A DNA stretch of 64,000 nucleotides, taken from Lolium rigidum. Its lineage: Eukaryota; Streptophyta; Magnoliopsida; Poales; Poaceae. The translations under genes and the position numbers were made by a program. A model generated the notes under the pieces. That model searched no databases and was not told the DNA's origin. It saw nothing but the letters and a program-made list of their open reading frames with translations. The stretch spans positions 147,419,962-147,483,961 of the forward strand of contig NC_061512.1 of assembly GCF_022539505.1 (NCBI RefSeq), in the 5' to 3' direction. The stretch's first letter is position 1, and each line of letters opens with the position of its first letter. Below are positions 1 to 10,733 of the stretch, piece by piece.

Positions 1-1181
1 AGACACCATGTAGACAACCCCAATCCTGCCACCATCGCCTTGCTTATGCCATTAGTACAACTACCACCATCAATCATCAACTTGCAAGTCTTGCCCTTGA
101 TAATGCACTGAGTCTGAAACAAACTCCATCGCTGACCCTTTTCAACTGTCTTGCAAGCATCATCTTGTACCTTGAGTTGCATATTCAGCCCACTCAATGG
201 TACATCCTCCTCCATAGTCACAGTAGTGCCTATGGTATGAGAGCCAGGTTCCTTCTCCTCTGACAATATCGCCACTGTCTCAGTGACTGTCTGCACTGGC
301 ACAACCTTGGGAACCTCCTTTCTAGGAGACAGAATAGACACAACCATAGCTTCCTTGGAACATAGCTGCAACCTCTTGCCAACCTCAGCCGATGGCGACA
401 CAACCCGAAGTGGCTGTTTGAGGGCCTTCACATGCATTCTAGGCTTGTTACCAAACACAAAACACGCACATAAGAATTCCCGAAAATCAAACCAAGTTGC
501 AGAAATAATGCCCTTCACACGCATCTCCTTGTTCCACCAATTGTGTATATCTTCATCCACACATCGAACAGCAAGTGCCAATAGTGTAGAACCATCCAAG
601 AAATCATAAGTACCACACCTTTGCAAACCCTGATGTATATGACTTTCCCACAACTCATAATCTGAAATCGATGCATGGTTATGAAGCTTCCACTTGACCG
701 TAGTTTCAGCAAATTACACCCCGTCTAATATATCAAGGAAATCATTGAAGACATCTCCATACCTTTTTACTAAAACACACCTCTTCCCATAATAATCACC
801 TTCAAACGAATGTACGTCCAGACTGGGAATTGTTTGCGCTGGCTTGGGAACTAGACGGTCCAGCTAGGGAGTTGGTTGGGCTGGGCCTGAGACCGGTCGG
901 TCCGGCCTAGCAGCCGGTTTGACTGGGCCTGAGGCTGGTTGGTCCGGTCTAGCATCCGGTTGGACCGGGCCTGACATCGGGCGGATGGGCGGAGCTCGCA
1001 GTAGCGCCCCTAGAACTGATCCGGTTGGCACCAGCCTGGGGTTCGGTTTCGGCCGGGTTGGCCAGCCCGGCGCCCGGTCTGACCGGGTTTGGCACCGGCC
1101 CGGCCGGTCCTGGGACCCGATCTGGTTGCGAATTGCCTTCTTCTTCCCGATCCCAAACACCACATTTCGCGATTTTGACAT
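1..1181 (-). pseudogene. Ty3/gypsy gag-protease, 5' part of a polyprotein, off the left edge
   Basis: Read on the minus strand this is the start of a retrotransposon polyprotein. From the likely ATG (1179-1181) one frame runs to the left window edge, interrupted only by two in-frame stops: TAG at 864-866 and TAA at 714-716. The N-terminus has a proline/arginine-rich stretch with 14-residue repeats. A gag-like segment follows, with a WWNKEM motif near 530 and RGR-type basic residues absent. Near 45-75 comes an aspartic-protease-like site reading LMIDGGSC, where plant gypsy proteases often have D-S/T-G. Gag packages element RNA and the protease matures the polyprotein. RT and integrase would lie left of the window. 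The frame is well kept, so the copy is fairly young or close to an active source. Clade not assigned. Gag/protease identity is good from motifs; the exact start is inferred. Confidence 0.72.
880..985 (-). repeat. 42-bp in-frame tandem repeat in the gag N-terminus
   Basis: Two and a half copies of a GC-rich unit with a 42-bp period (compare 887-928 with 929-970). Because 42 is a multiple of three, it encodes a 14-residue proline-rich repeat of the form GP-x-x-P-x-ARPD-x-P-x-S. It lies in the leader end of the gypsy polyprotein just before the TAG at 864-866. Confidence 0.7.
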
Positions 1182-1327
1182 CTGGAACAACCATGGATGA
1201 TAGGCAAACTGCACCACAACAACACCAAACTTCCTCCAACCAACCTCCTTCAACCTAGAGCCAAACTCCGATGCAAATCGATCCGATGAGATCGATAAAC
1301 AAAACCTCGCCGTGAGCAACCCAGAAA

Positions 1328-1337
1328 TCTGATACCA
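1328..1337 (-). other. Primer binding site (initiator tRNA-Met type)
   Basis: The minus strand reads TGGTATCAGA two bases inside the LTR end at 1340. This matches the 3' end of plant initiator tRNA-Met used to prime minus-strand DNA synthesis. It orients the element leftwards. Confidence 0.85.
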
Positions 1338-1339
1338 CA

Positions 1340-1853
1340 TGATAAGGGGTATCCTAGCTGATCCTCCTAGGTGTTGCGCGATCTTTCACAGCGAGAACCC
1401 GGGATAGTAGATACTCCCAACAATGCGATGAACGCAGCCTGCAGAAGAGGGACGAATCCAACAAGAAACGGATCGATAAACCATGCGACTCAAACCCGAG
1501 CTAGATAATCCTTGATGAACACAAGAACCTTCGCAGCGGATATATTTCGAACTAGATAAACGGCAGCGCCGTACCCCCGGAGGGATGATATACGTGATCA
1601 CATGTAATAGTTTTAACCTAAACTTCTCTCCTCCTAAAACCTAGCGGCACCCACCCTTATATGAGGGGGTGGACGGCCAACCTCTAGTGGGCCTCTCTAC
1701 CTTGGTTTGGACAGACCCAAATCAAACTTACTCAACTTATTAAAATCCCTAATTGGCCCACATATGACCATAGATATAAAATATGATAAATAATATAACT
1801 AGCTAGGTGGAGTCCTGAAATTGGGCTTCACCTCGGCCTTCATGCCCGTATCA
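1340..1853 (-). repeat. 5' LTR of the left-edge gypsy element (514 bp)
   Basis: The segment begins TGATA and ends TATCA, a perfect 5-bp terminal inverted repeat, and abuts the PBS on its left side. On the minus strand a TATA-like CATATAAGG lies at about 1655-1664, giving a plausible promoter. The partner LTR is outside the window, so the target-site duplication cannot be tested. The insertion truncates the Tekay-like LTR that starts at 1854. Confidence 0.8.
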
Positions 1854-2644
1854 CGCCCGGTTGGCAAAAAAGATAAGTTCTCTTATGGGAAAAGTAACGC
1901 ACCTATGCAGAGTGTATCAAATTGTGGCTTGTCACTCCCTGTTCCGGGAAGGAAACTATGAACGTGGCAGGAAAGGAACTCCGTGAAGTTCTGGTCAACC
2001 TGTGAAGACTGGCGGGCATAGTTTTTAAAATAAAATAAACCTTTTGAACAAATGTTTGCGAAACATGCATTGACCTGAGATCTTCTGATCAATGGTCGTA
2101 GCTAGTGCATCAAACACATTTTCTTTTGAGCTTGATGAGTACCCATGTACTCACTTTCTTTCTAAACCCTTGCTAGACTGTGAAACCAAAGTGGAGGCCT
2201 GCACCAGAGCACCTGAAGGCGATTATGACTTGGTATACGAGGAGCCAGACTTATCTGGAGGTGTCGAATGCATGGACTATGGGATAGTCTATGAAACTAA
2301 AGAAGTGGAGGCAGAGGAGTAGAGTTATGCCGTAGGCATAGTAGAGCCGAGAAGCGTAGTGACATACATAAATAAGTTGCTGAACTCTCATCATGTCTAC
2401 CTTAGTGGTATGAGTTGTAATTATACCTTGAACAAGTTAAGTCCTTAGGGTGTTCTCATCGGACCTGTGAGAATACCGAGTGGTTGTGAACTTTGGTTTG
2501 TAATAATAATGTGAAGTACTTATGACCTGCAATGTTTCAGTTGTACCACTCCGAGGGATGTGATATTTGTAAAGAAGCTCCTTCATGAGTATCATATCAA
2601 CGACTCGTATACTACAAAATGCAGTGGTATGCTGGGTCACCGCA
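1854..2644 (+). repeat. Partial 5' LTR of a Tekay-like gypsy element
   Basis: This stretch ends ...GGTCACCGCA two bases before a perfect TGGTATCAGAGC primer site, so it is the 3' portion of a 5' LTR on the plus strand. Its left part was cut by the neighbouring insertion at 1853. It holds an 76-codon open frame (2092-2322) with an acidic C-terminus. Short acidic open stretches are also seen in the long LTRs further right. I do not call it a gene. Confidence 0.6.
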
Positions 2645-2646
2645 GC

Positions 2647-2658
2647 TGGTATCAGAGC
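2647..2658 (+). other. Primer binding site of the plus-strand Tekay-like element
   Basis: TGGTATCAGAGC matches the tRNA-Met(i) primer site and fixes the LTR end at about 2644. The leader continues to 2847. Confidence 0.85.
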
Positions 2659-2847
2659 AAATGTTGCGACCTTAGGTTGGAAAAACCTAGTAAAGGGAAC
2701 AAACATGTAGAGTCAAGTAGGGATAATAAAGAATACTCTAAAAATATGATGTTTATTCACTTGAGGATAACATGATCATATATTTTAGTGCGATAATTCT
2801 TTATTATGACTATTATGATGTATCATTACTAATAATATACAACCGGA

Positions 2848-3287
2848 ATGGCGAATACTTATCCAAAGAGGATGGTCAGGAAGAGTGCAACTTGGTTTGG
2901 TGATTATGAAGGGAGCCTCACAGATCTCCTGCGTGGGATCTTTGTCTGATCTTTGGTGTAAAACCCGAATCTCTGTCATGAAATACATATACTACGACAG
3001 AGATGTAGTGGCCAAATGCAGAATGGGAGTGCAACTACACAAAGAACTAGGAATGAGCCTAGTTATGCCTTACGGAGAAGCAAAAACCCTCACAACGTTA
3101 ACAGTGTATCACATGGAAATCTTTCGGACAATCACAGAGCTTAGAGAGCACAAAACCACACATTTTCTACGTTCCGAGTATTCGCATGTTCCACATACCG
3201 AGGAAGATGAGGATCCTTCCATAAACCACATGTTGATGGCCCCGAAACACCCAGAAGTAGCAGCACAACATATGGACAGTTGCAAGT
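2848..3287 (+). pseudogene. Pre-gag accessory ORF of the Tekay-like element, split by an insertion
   Basis: An ATG at 2848-2850 opens a frame containing MANTYPKR and WFGDYEGSL. A frameshift near 2950 moves reading into the frame with MPYGEAK and YSHVPHTEEDED. The frame ends at ...AAQHMDSC where the 14.4-kb chromovirus entered. It resumes on the far side (17739 onward, reading SLLTTLYLLHKKM), so the two halves form one interrupted ORF. The position, between PBS and the expected gag, matches the 270-codon coiled-coil ORF of the inserted element. Function unknown; it resembles grass proteins I remember only as retrotransposon-associated. The confirmed join across the TSD is strong evidence that this ORF predates the insertion. 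Confidence 0.6.
3283..3287. repeat. Target-site duplication CAAGT, left copy
   Basis: CAAGT lies immediately left of the LTR at 3288 and recurs at 17734-17738 immediately right of the other LTR. It proves a single intact insertion. Confidence 0.95.
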
Positions 3288-4654
3288 TGTCAACACCCGA
3301 ATTTTTAAGTCCGGATGCCCTATTACATCATACATCGCAATCCCAGGAAGATTGTTTTTGCGAGATATAATAGTAAGTAGTTCAGAGTCATCATTTATTA
3401 CAACACATAGAGTCTTACAACAAGGGATCACATGATCCAATATTACACAAATAGATTGTTCAACATCACAAATAAGTAGCGGAAGCGTAGTAGTAGTGGA
3501 CTATCTATTCCACAGGCAACGCTTGACGTTAGAAGACGATCCTAGTTATCATAGACGTCCTGTTGTCCATCATCCTGATACTGTTGCTCCTCTTCAAAGT
3601 CTGGCATTTGAATAGCCAGGGCAAAGCCATGAGTACTTTAAAGTACTCGCAAAATAATACTAAGGTAAAACATATTAAGTGTAGTGAGGGGTGCTAAGCT
3701 CTAGGTTTATTTGCATAAAGCCAAGTTTTAGTTTAGTAAACCTTTAGTAAAGCCTTATCATGTGCTAGACTAACTCAAGTGGGAACATTAGTGTCATTCC
3801 CACAACTCATTATGGTTCACCATAATATCACCTTTCAATTCACCATTCATTTCTAGGATCAAGACATTTTTAATGATAACGGAGATAATATGGCCTTTCC
3901 AATCGTCCGTAACCGTGGACACGGCTATTCGAATAGGTTTAACACTCTGCAGAGGTTGTACTCTTGTGCCACAACTTTTGATTACATCCGTCGAGGATAA
4001 CCCCGAATCATCGTAACACGATGACGCGGATCATCAACCATAACCTTTCACTTATATATGCTAGTATGAGCACCTCTCCCCATGAGCTTGGCCTCCCGGT
4101 GAAAACCGCAGATCAACCCGGGAACTGCACGGGGCTTGGGCCGTACATTCACCTCATATTAACATCATTCCACACTTAACGGAGGCAGCCTCGGCGTAAC
4201 CCCTATGATGTTTGTTTAGAGGGAACCCATACTAAAATACACAAGTTTCTAGTTAAGCCCTACCCATAATCAGGTATTGTGGGGGTACTTGTATAATTGG
4301 AAGGGTATCGCATTCAGACCCAATCATTAATTTTATCAAAAATCACTATCTTCTCTTGTTCACATCCACCTTCACTTTACTTTCTTTCAAAGTCATTTCA
4401 CTTCACCATGTTCCCATCTAGAGTAGTCAACTTTAATTGAGTAGCACTAGCAACTATATGAGGGGTGCTATCTAGCTTGAGTTGTACTAATCTATTCCAA
4501 GTATTGTTCTACTCTAGACCAAGTGAATCATAAATCAAAAAGTACTTTGAAATAAATAAGCAAAAGTAAGTGTAAGTAAAAAAAACATGGGATAGGTAAT
4601 ACATAAAAGTAAAGTGTGATGGTGCCTTTGCTCTTGTAGAGCTAAGCACTTGTG

Positions 4655-4755
4655 TTTAGCAAGGGTTAGCTTGCCTTGAGCTGAGTAGTTATCGAAGTTC
4701 TCTTCTTCTTCCTGAGAGTAGACCTCCTCCTCTTCGTACTCCTCGTTACTAGCGT
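4655..4755 (-). other. Conserved acidic mini-exon inside the LTR
   Basis: On the minus strand TATATAG precedes ACGCTAGT at 4755, a good 3' splice acceptor, and opens a frame rich in Glu (EEYEEEEV, QEEEENFD, QGKLTL). The same frame is present in the right LTR (14805-14905), and a diverged version is present in the third LTR copy (about 43385-43484), where the acceptor reads TTTCTTTTATAG. Peptide spacing is kept across the diverged copies, which suggests a small spliced coding exon in the R-U5 leader. Function unknown. Confidence 0.4.
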
Positions 4756-6110
4756 CTATATACGAATACGAGGTATAAATACTAAACCAACTCACATACT
4801 AAACTAGAAACACTCAAAAGAGTTCACACTCTAGTCCTACTATCAATCAAACATGGCATGGTGAGTTATTTGATGAATTCTTATTTAGGAGAAAAATAAT
4901 CTCCTCTTATTATTCCTATTTCTTAAATTTGGTATGTAGATCCTTGGAGAATTTCATTTCTTCTCATTACATCTTATTAAGATTTAATCTCTTCATATAA
5001 TAATAAGGTATGAAATATAGGTTGACTCACAGTCAACATTTCATATCTATTATATGTGAGTATAGTTTAATTGAAGTGCTACACTTCACATAGTTTTAAA
5101 ACTTAACATTTAAATGAATTAAAATCTCTAAGTAATAATTCCCAAGGGTTTATTAGCCTAAGTCATTCCCCCTGGTTATATTACTTAGGATCAAGATTTA
5201 AATGAGAGATTAGCTCTCATAGTATTTGTTAAATTTGAATTCCAAGTTGACTTGTTCTAGAATTGACTACATAGCTATTTTATTTGATCTAGTCCATGAT
5301 CATACAAATAACATGTCTATATTATTGCATAATCAATTAGAGGACATCATTTGTGATTTATTAGAATTGGAATCAATTCAGAATCTATTACGGTTGAATT
5401 TTAAATAAAGTTTGAATGTTCAAAAGTCCCTGTCTTGTCTTTTTTCTCAGATTAAATCTATTTCGAAAATGGAGGTGGGACCAGTGGCATGAGCTAGATA
5501 ATTTCATTGGCTTTCCTACAATATAAAATTTGCTAGATTTGGTTTGGTAGATTTCAAACTATTCAAATTTGAAGTTGACCTCAGTAAGCATTTGTATTTA
5601 AACGAATTAAACAAATTTTGAATTAACTGGGCCGCGCGGGAAAACTAGGTGGGCTCAAAGATTTAAAAAAGGCCCAAGGCCAGCCCAGCCACGGTCCAGT
5701 GCCGCGCGGGCTGCCCGACAGGGGGTCCCGCCTGTCAGCGGCTTTTAAACACCGAAGCAGTACCGATCAATGGGAGGCGTTGGATTAGAATGGGATCGGA
5801 GGGCCGTGGTTCGTCGTCGTCTCCGACGAGAACCCGACGGTGCGGCGGCGGCAGTAGGGGGTGGGAGAGCCTACCAGGCCGTTGCAGGAGTCTGGCAGTG
5901 TGCGTGGAGAAGGTGTAGTAGATGAGGAAGAGCTTGGGGCAGCGGCGGCGCTCGGGGAGGCTCCAATCGAAGCAGGTCTTCCGCGGGCTCCGGTGGACCT
6001 CAGCTTCCAATTTCTGCTGCTCCGGCGAGGTGGTGCTAAATTGAGGTGGGGAGGGTGTTCAGTGAAGGGAGAGGAGCAGATGGTGTGAAGGAGTTGTGGG
6101 CTGAGGAGCT

Positions 6111-6120
6111 CTATTTATAG
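6111..6120 (-). promoter_or_regulatory. LTR TATA box, left copy
   Basis: The minus strand reads CTATAAATAG, a canonical plant TATA box, followed about 30 bp downstream by a C/T-rich start region. This is the likely U3/R promoter of the chromovirus. The identical box in the right (5') LTR at 16266-16275 would drive genomic RNA. Confidence 0.75.
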
Positions 6121-7579
6121 CGGGCGATGGTGGCCGGGAGGTGCTGCGAGGGCGCGTCGACGGCGTGGCCTCTCCGTCGATCGAAAGGGCAAGGCGAGGA
6201 CAGAATCTTGTAGGCGTCGTCCTGGCGATGCTCGAGGGCTAGCTGGTGCGGCGAGAGGACGACTGGATAGCTCGGGCGCGTGTGATGATCATTACGGTAC
6301 CCGCGGTACCTCGCCGGCGAGGACGACGGTGACAAGGCTTCTGCGCGTGCTTGAGCATGTCTAGCGGCTAGAGGGCGAGGTGTAGCTTCTCAACGTCGTC
6401 GGTAGGGATGCAGGGGGAGGACGGTGTCGCTCGAGTGCACGACGTACTGGCGCGGCCAGTGCGCGGTGAGCGCGTGCATGGGCGTGTACCGGCATGGTTT
6501 TGGACGCGGGCGTTCCAGCCAATGGAGTGCGTTGGTGATCGATCGAGCAGTACTGGCGTGATCCTTGTGCTCCAGAGATGCTCGAAGACAAGAAGAAGAG
6601 TTGAGAGGGAGGCCAGAGAGATGGTGGCCAAAGGTGGCCGGCATTGCCACGGCATGCATTAGTCTAGGGTTTCTTTTCCCTCTCTTCTCACTTTAATCGA
6701 CCAAGCCAAGTACTGGGATGAAGCAAGGGTTGTAATAGAGTGCAATGATCAAAGATCAAAGGGGTTTAGTGAAGAAACCAGAGGATAAAAGGGTGTAGCT
6801 CAATTTGGAAATGATGCCTGCCACCTGTTCGACACAATGGCCGCAAGAGAATTTTATTTAAATTTTGAAATTCTTTTTGGTGAATCTCTTTTATACAATT
6901 AAAGTGAGGTATTGGTGGTGGTGGCACTCAATTTGGAGTTGTTTTGCAAAATGTCAAAAGTGACATGATCTTCACTTTACTTCAACATCCCTTCTTGTCA
7001 CTTTTATTCTGGTCAACCTAGTCAATTCTAGCCATGGTGGTCAACATCGAAGTTACTCACCTTGACCTGGTCTTGGATGACATGGCTTTGGTTGACCAAG
7101 TTTAGTTCAAGAAAAGAGAAAACCAGAGAGGTAAAGTAGTGAAGAAAATATTTTGGTGACAAGTGACCATTATCATATGTATGTGAGAATTTCTAATTTC
7201 TTGTGTTTGATTCTTGATCCAATGATGCAATTGTGTTAGTTTATCATATTGAAGTATTTTAGAAGCAAGGGAGCAAGCAATTATGGCCTTGGTTGAGGAT
7301 TTGCAATTTTGCATATTGTGTATGTAAGTGAAAAATGGGTTTTTTCCCATTTTCTCCAATTCTCCTCAAATTAGGGTTTGATGATCTTGATTAGGGTTCA
7401 CATAGCAATTGTTAAACATACCAACACTCATCATGGCAATTGCACAAAAGGATTTCACTCAAATGCATGAATCTATAGGTGGCACTATATGCATATAAAA
7501 TGTTTTTGTTAATTGCAAAATTTTGTCTTTGGGGAAATTCTCTCTTTTGTTTATTATTGTTGAAACTTGGGATGTTACA

Positions 7580-7595
7580 AACCCTTCCCCCTTAC
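7580..7595 (-). other. Polypurine tract of the chromovirus
   Basis: The minus strand reads GTAAGGGGGAAGGGTT directly upstream of the 3' LTR, the primer for plus-strand DNA synthesis. Confidence 0.85.
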
Positions 7596-7626
7596 AAAAG
7601 ATCTTGTCCCGAGATCTTAAAGAAAA

Positions 7627-10600
7627 CTAGGTACTAAAGAGATCTGGGTACTCAGTCTTCATGAAATCTTCTCTCTCCCAAGTGGCTTCCTCTTCGGTGT
7701 GGTTACTCCATTGTATCTTCAGAAACTTGATACTCCGGGTACGGGTGGTTACGAAGGCTTCTTCCGAGATGCGAATAGGTACTTCGCGGTATGTCAGATC
7801 TGAGTTGATATCCACAGCTCGATGGTCGATGTTCTTGAAAAACTCGGTCTTCTCAGGTACCTCTAAGCATTTCCGGAGTAACGAGATGTGAAACACATTG
7901 TGTACCGCTGACATTTCTTCTGGTAACTCCAGTTGATAGGATACTTCTCCTCGGCGACTCAGGACTTTGAAAGGTCCGACATATCGAGGTGCGAGCTTTC
8001 CTCTAAGCTGGAATCTCTGCATTCCTTTAAGGGGGACACTTTGAGATACACGAAATCTCCGATCTCGAAGGTCATCTCTCGGCGTCTCTTGTCGGCGTAG
8101 CTCTTCTGTCTTGATTGGGCTGTCTTGAGGTACTCGCGGATCTTGTGAACCTTCTCTTCGGCTTCTCGGAGAATATCTGGTCCAAAGATTTGACTCTCTC
8201 CTACTTCCGACCAATTCAGAGGGGTACGGCACTTCCTTCCGTACAGTGCTTCAAAGGGGGCCATCCGCAAGCGCGGCTTGATAGCTGTTGTTGTACGAGA
8301 ATTCTGCGTACGGCAAGCAGTCTTCCCACTTCGATCCATACTCTAACACACATGCTCTCAACATATCTTCTAGTATTTGGTTGACTCGTTCGGTCTGTCC
8401 ATCCGTACGTGGGTGATAGGCGGTGCTGAAATTCGAGACGAGTTCCGAGTCCTTTATGTACTTTACGCGGAATCCGGAGGTGAATTGGGATCCTCTGTCG
8501 GATACTATCGACTTCGGGGTTCCGTGAAGGCTGACTATCCTTGAGATATATAACTCGCGAGTCTCGGTCCTTGATAGGTGGTCTTGACGGGGATGAAGTG
8601 GGCGACTTTGGTTAGTCTGTCGACCACTACCCAGATGGAATCATTTCCTTTACTAGACTTGGGTAGTCCGGTGATGAAGTCCATTCCGACAGAATCCCAC
8701 TTCCACTCGGGAATCTGTAGGGGTTGCAACAGTCCTGCGGGGCGTTGGTGTTCGGCTTTGACTCTTTGACAGATGTCACACTTGGCGATGTAGCTTCCAA
8801 TTTCTCTCTTCATTCCATGCCACCAGAATTGTTCCTTCAAATCCTGGTACATCTTGGTACCTCCGGGGTGAATGGAGTAAAGGGTGTCATGAGCTTCTTT
8901 CAGAATGACTTGCTTCAACTCTGAATCTGACGGCACACAAAGGCGTCCATTGTACTATAGCACTCCTTCTTCATCAACAGTGAATCCCGGTGCTTTTCCT
9001 GCAGCTATTTGGCTCTTAATCCCGTCAATGCTTGCATTTTCCTTCTGGGCTTCCTTGATTTGACCAATCAGGGTGGGTTGAAGTTCAATGCTTGCGAGAA
9101 ATCCTTCACTCACTAACTCCATTCTAAATTGTTCAAACTCTTGAAACAGGCTAGGTTGCTCTTCTCGCGATCATTGAGTTTAACCGACACGGCCAGTCTA
9201 CTCAAAGCATCCGCTACCACATTGGCCTTGCCGGGGTGGTAGTGAATCTCCATATCGTAATCCTTGATTAACTCTAACCATCTTCTTTGCCTCATGTTCA
9301 GCTCCTTCTGAGTGAAGATATACTTCAAACTCTTGTGATCTGAATAGATCTCGCATCGATTACCCATGAGGTAATGACGCCACACTTTCGGTGCTAAAAC
9401 CACGAGCTGCTAGCTCTAAGTCATGGGTTGGATAGTTCCGTTCATGCTGCTTCAGTTGCCTTGATAGGTAAGATATCACTTTCCCTTCTTGCATCAACAC
9501 ACATCCAAGACCAATCTTGGAAGCATCACAATACACATCGAATGGTTTGGTGATGTCCGGCATGATTAGTATTGGGGCTGAAGTCAGTCTGCTCTTGAGC
9601 TGTTGGAAACTCTCTTCACACTTGTCCGTCCATTCGAACTTCTTATCCTTCTTCAACAATTGAGTCATTGGTCTGGCTATGCTTGAGAATCCTTCAACGA
9701 ATCGGCGGTAGTATCCCGCCAATCCGAGAAAGGCACGGACTTCATTCTGGGTGGTTGGGGCTTTCCATTCTTCAACAGTCTTGATCTTTGAGGGGTCAAC
9801 GGCAATTCCTCCGGTGGACAATATGTGTCCCAAGAATCCTACCTCCTTCAACCAAAACTCGCATTTGCTGAACTTGGCGTACAGCTGATGCTCCCGAAGG
9901 GTATCTAAGACCACTTCCAAGTGATGCTCATGCTCTTCTTCAGATTTGGAGTAGATAAGGATGTCGTCGATGAAAACAACGACAAACTTATCCAGGAAGT
10001 TCATGAAGACCTTATTCATGAGATTCATGAAATAAGCGGGGGCATTGGTCAATCCAAATGACATGACATTGTACTCATACAATCCATATCGGGTGGTGAA
10101 AGCAGTTTTGGGGATATCGGTGGCACGAATCTTCAGTTGATGGTAACCAGTCCTTAAATCAATCTTCGAGAATACTTTGGCACCCGTCAGTTGGTCAAAC
10201 AAATCTTCTATCTTTGGCAAGGGATATTTGTTCTTGATGGTGACATCGTTAAGTTTACGATAATCCGTACATAAACGATTTGCACCATCCTTCTTATCCA
10301 CAAACAAAGCTGGTGATCTCCAAGGTGATGCACTTGGCCTAATCGGACCCTTGAACAAAGCATATCATCCAGTTGCTTCTTCGGTTCCACTAACTCCTGC
10401 CGGGTTCATACTATAGGCTCTCTGGGCTATAGGTCCGGTTCCGGGGATTAACTCAATGATAAACTCGATATCCCGATCTGGGGGCATACCGGGTAGATCA
10501 TCAGGAAACACATCGGGGTATCGACAAACGACCCTGATCTGATCCAAGGTGGGTTTAGCTAGACTTTGGTTGCAGGTAAATTTTCTGGGCAATCTTTCAG

Positions 10601-10733
10601 AGATGTGTTCGACTATTATTCCGGTGCTACTCGTCATGGTGATGGCCTTCTTGGCACAATCAATCAGTCCATGATGTTTCGCCATCCAGTCCATTCCGAG
10701 GACTACTTCCAAACCTTTGGCTCCCGAGAACAA
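7627..10733 (-). pseudogene. Chromovirus pol: RT, RNase H, integrase, chromodomain
   Basis: Reading right to left on the minus strand: end of protease (VVLGMDW near 10690), reverse transcriptase (9360-10358; [20 protein letters not shown], catalytic FIDDIL in place of YxDD), RNase H (9113-9403; [16 protein letters not shown]), integrase (7627-8936; HPGG..., CDIC zinc motif, first catalytic Asp in GMDFITGLP, later VSDRGSQFTSG), then GPFKV and a chromodomain-like C-terminus ending WEREDF...YPDLF. These would copy RNA to DNA and insert it; the chromodomain targets chromatin. The frame is broken by about eight single-base frameshifts (around 10715, 10375, 10355, 9400, 9160, 8550, 8270, 8020) and a TAG at 8955-8957. 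Not functional as it stands. Confidence 0.9.

Larger units (their letters stand above)
3288..7579 (-). repeat. 3' LTR of the chromovirus (4292 bp)
   Basis: It starts TGTCAACACCC and ends GATGTTACA as read on plus, a TGT...ACA inverted terminus. In element orientation the TATA box lies at 6111-6120, leaving about 2.8 kb of R-U5 downstream, unusually long. Small open frames on the minus strand (5735-6010 and 4535-4795) recur in the right LTR. The plus-strand open frames (5861-6088, 6408-6662) are GC-rich shadows. Confidence 0.95.

Noticed and set aside
2647..2658. Possible tRNA-Met gene fragment
   Set aside because: Only the 12-base primer site is present; there is no cloverleaf around it. The same holds at 1328 and 13421.
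5861..6662. Plus-strand frames in the long LTR, repeated in the other LTR
   Set aside because: They are antisense to the element and kept only because the LTRs are near-identical copies.
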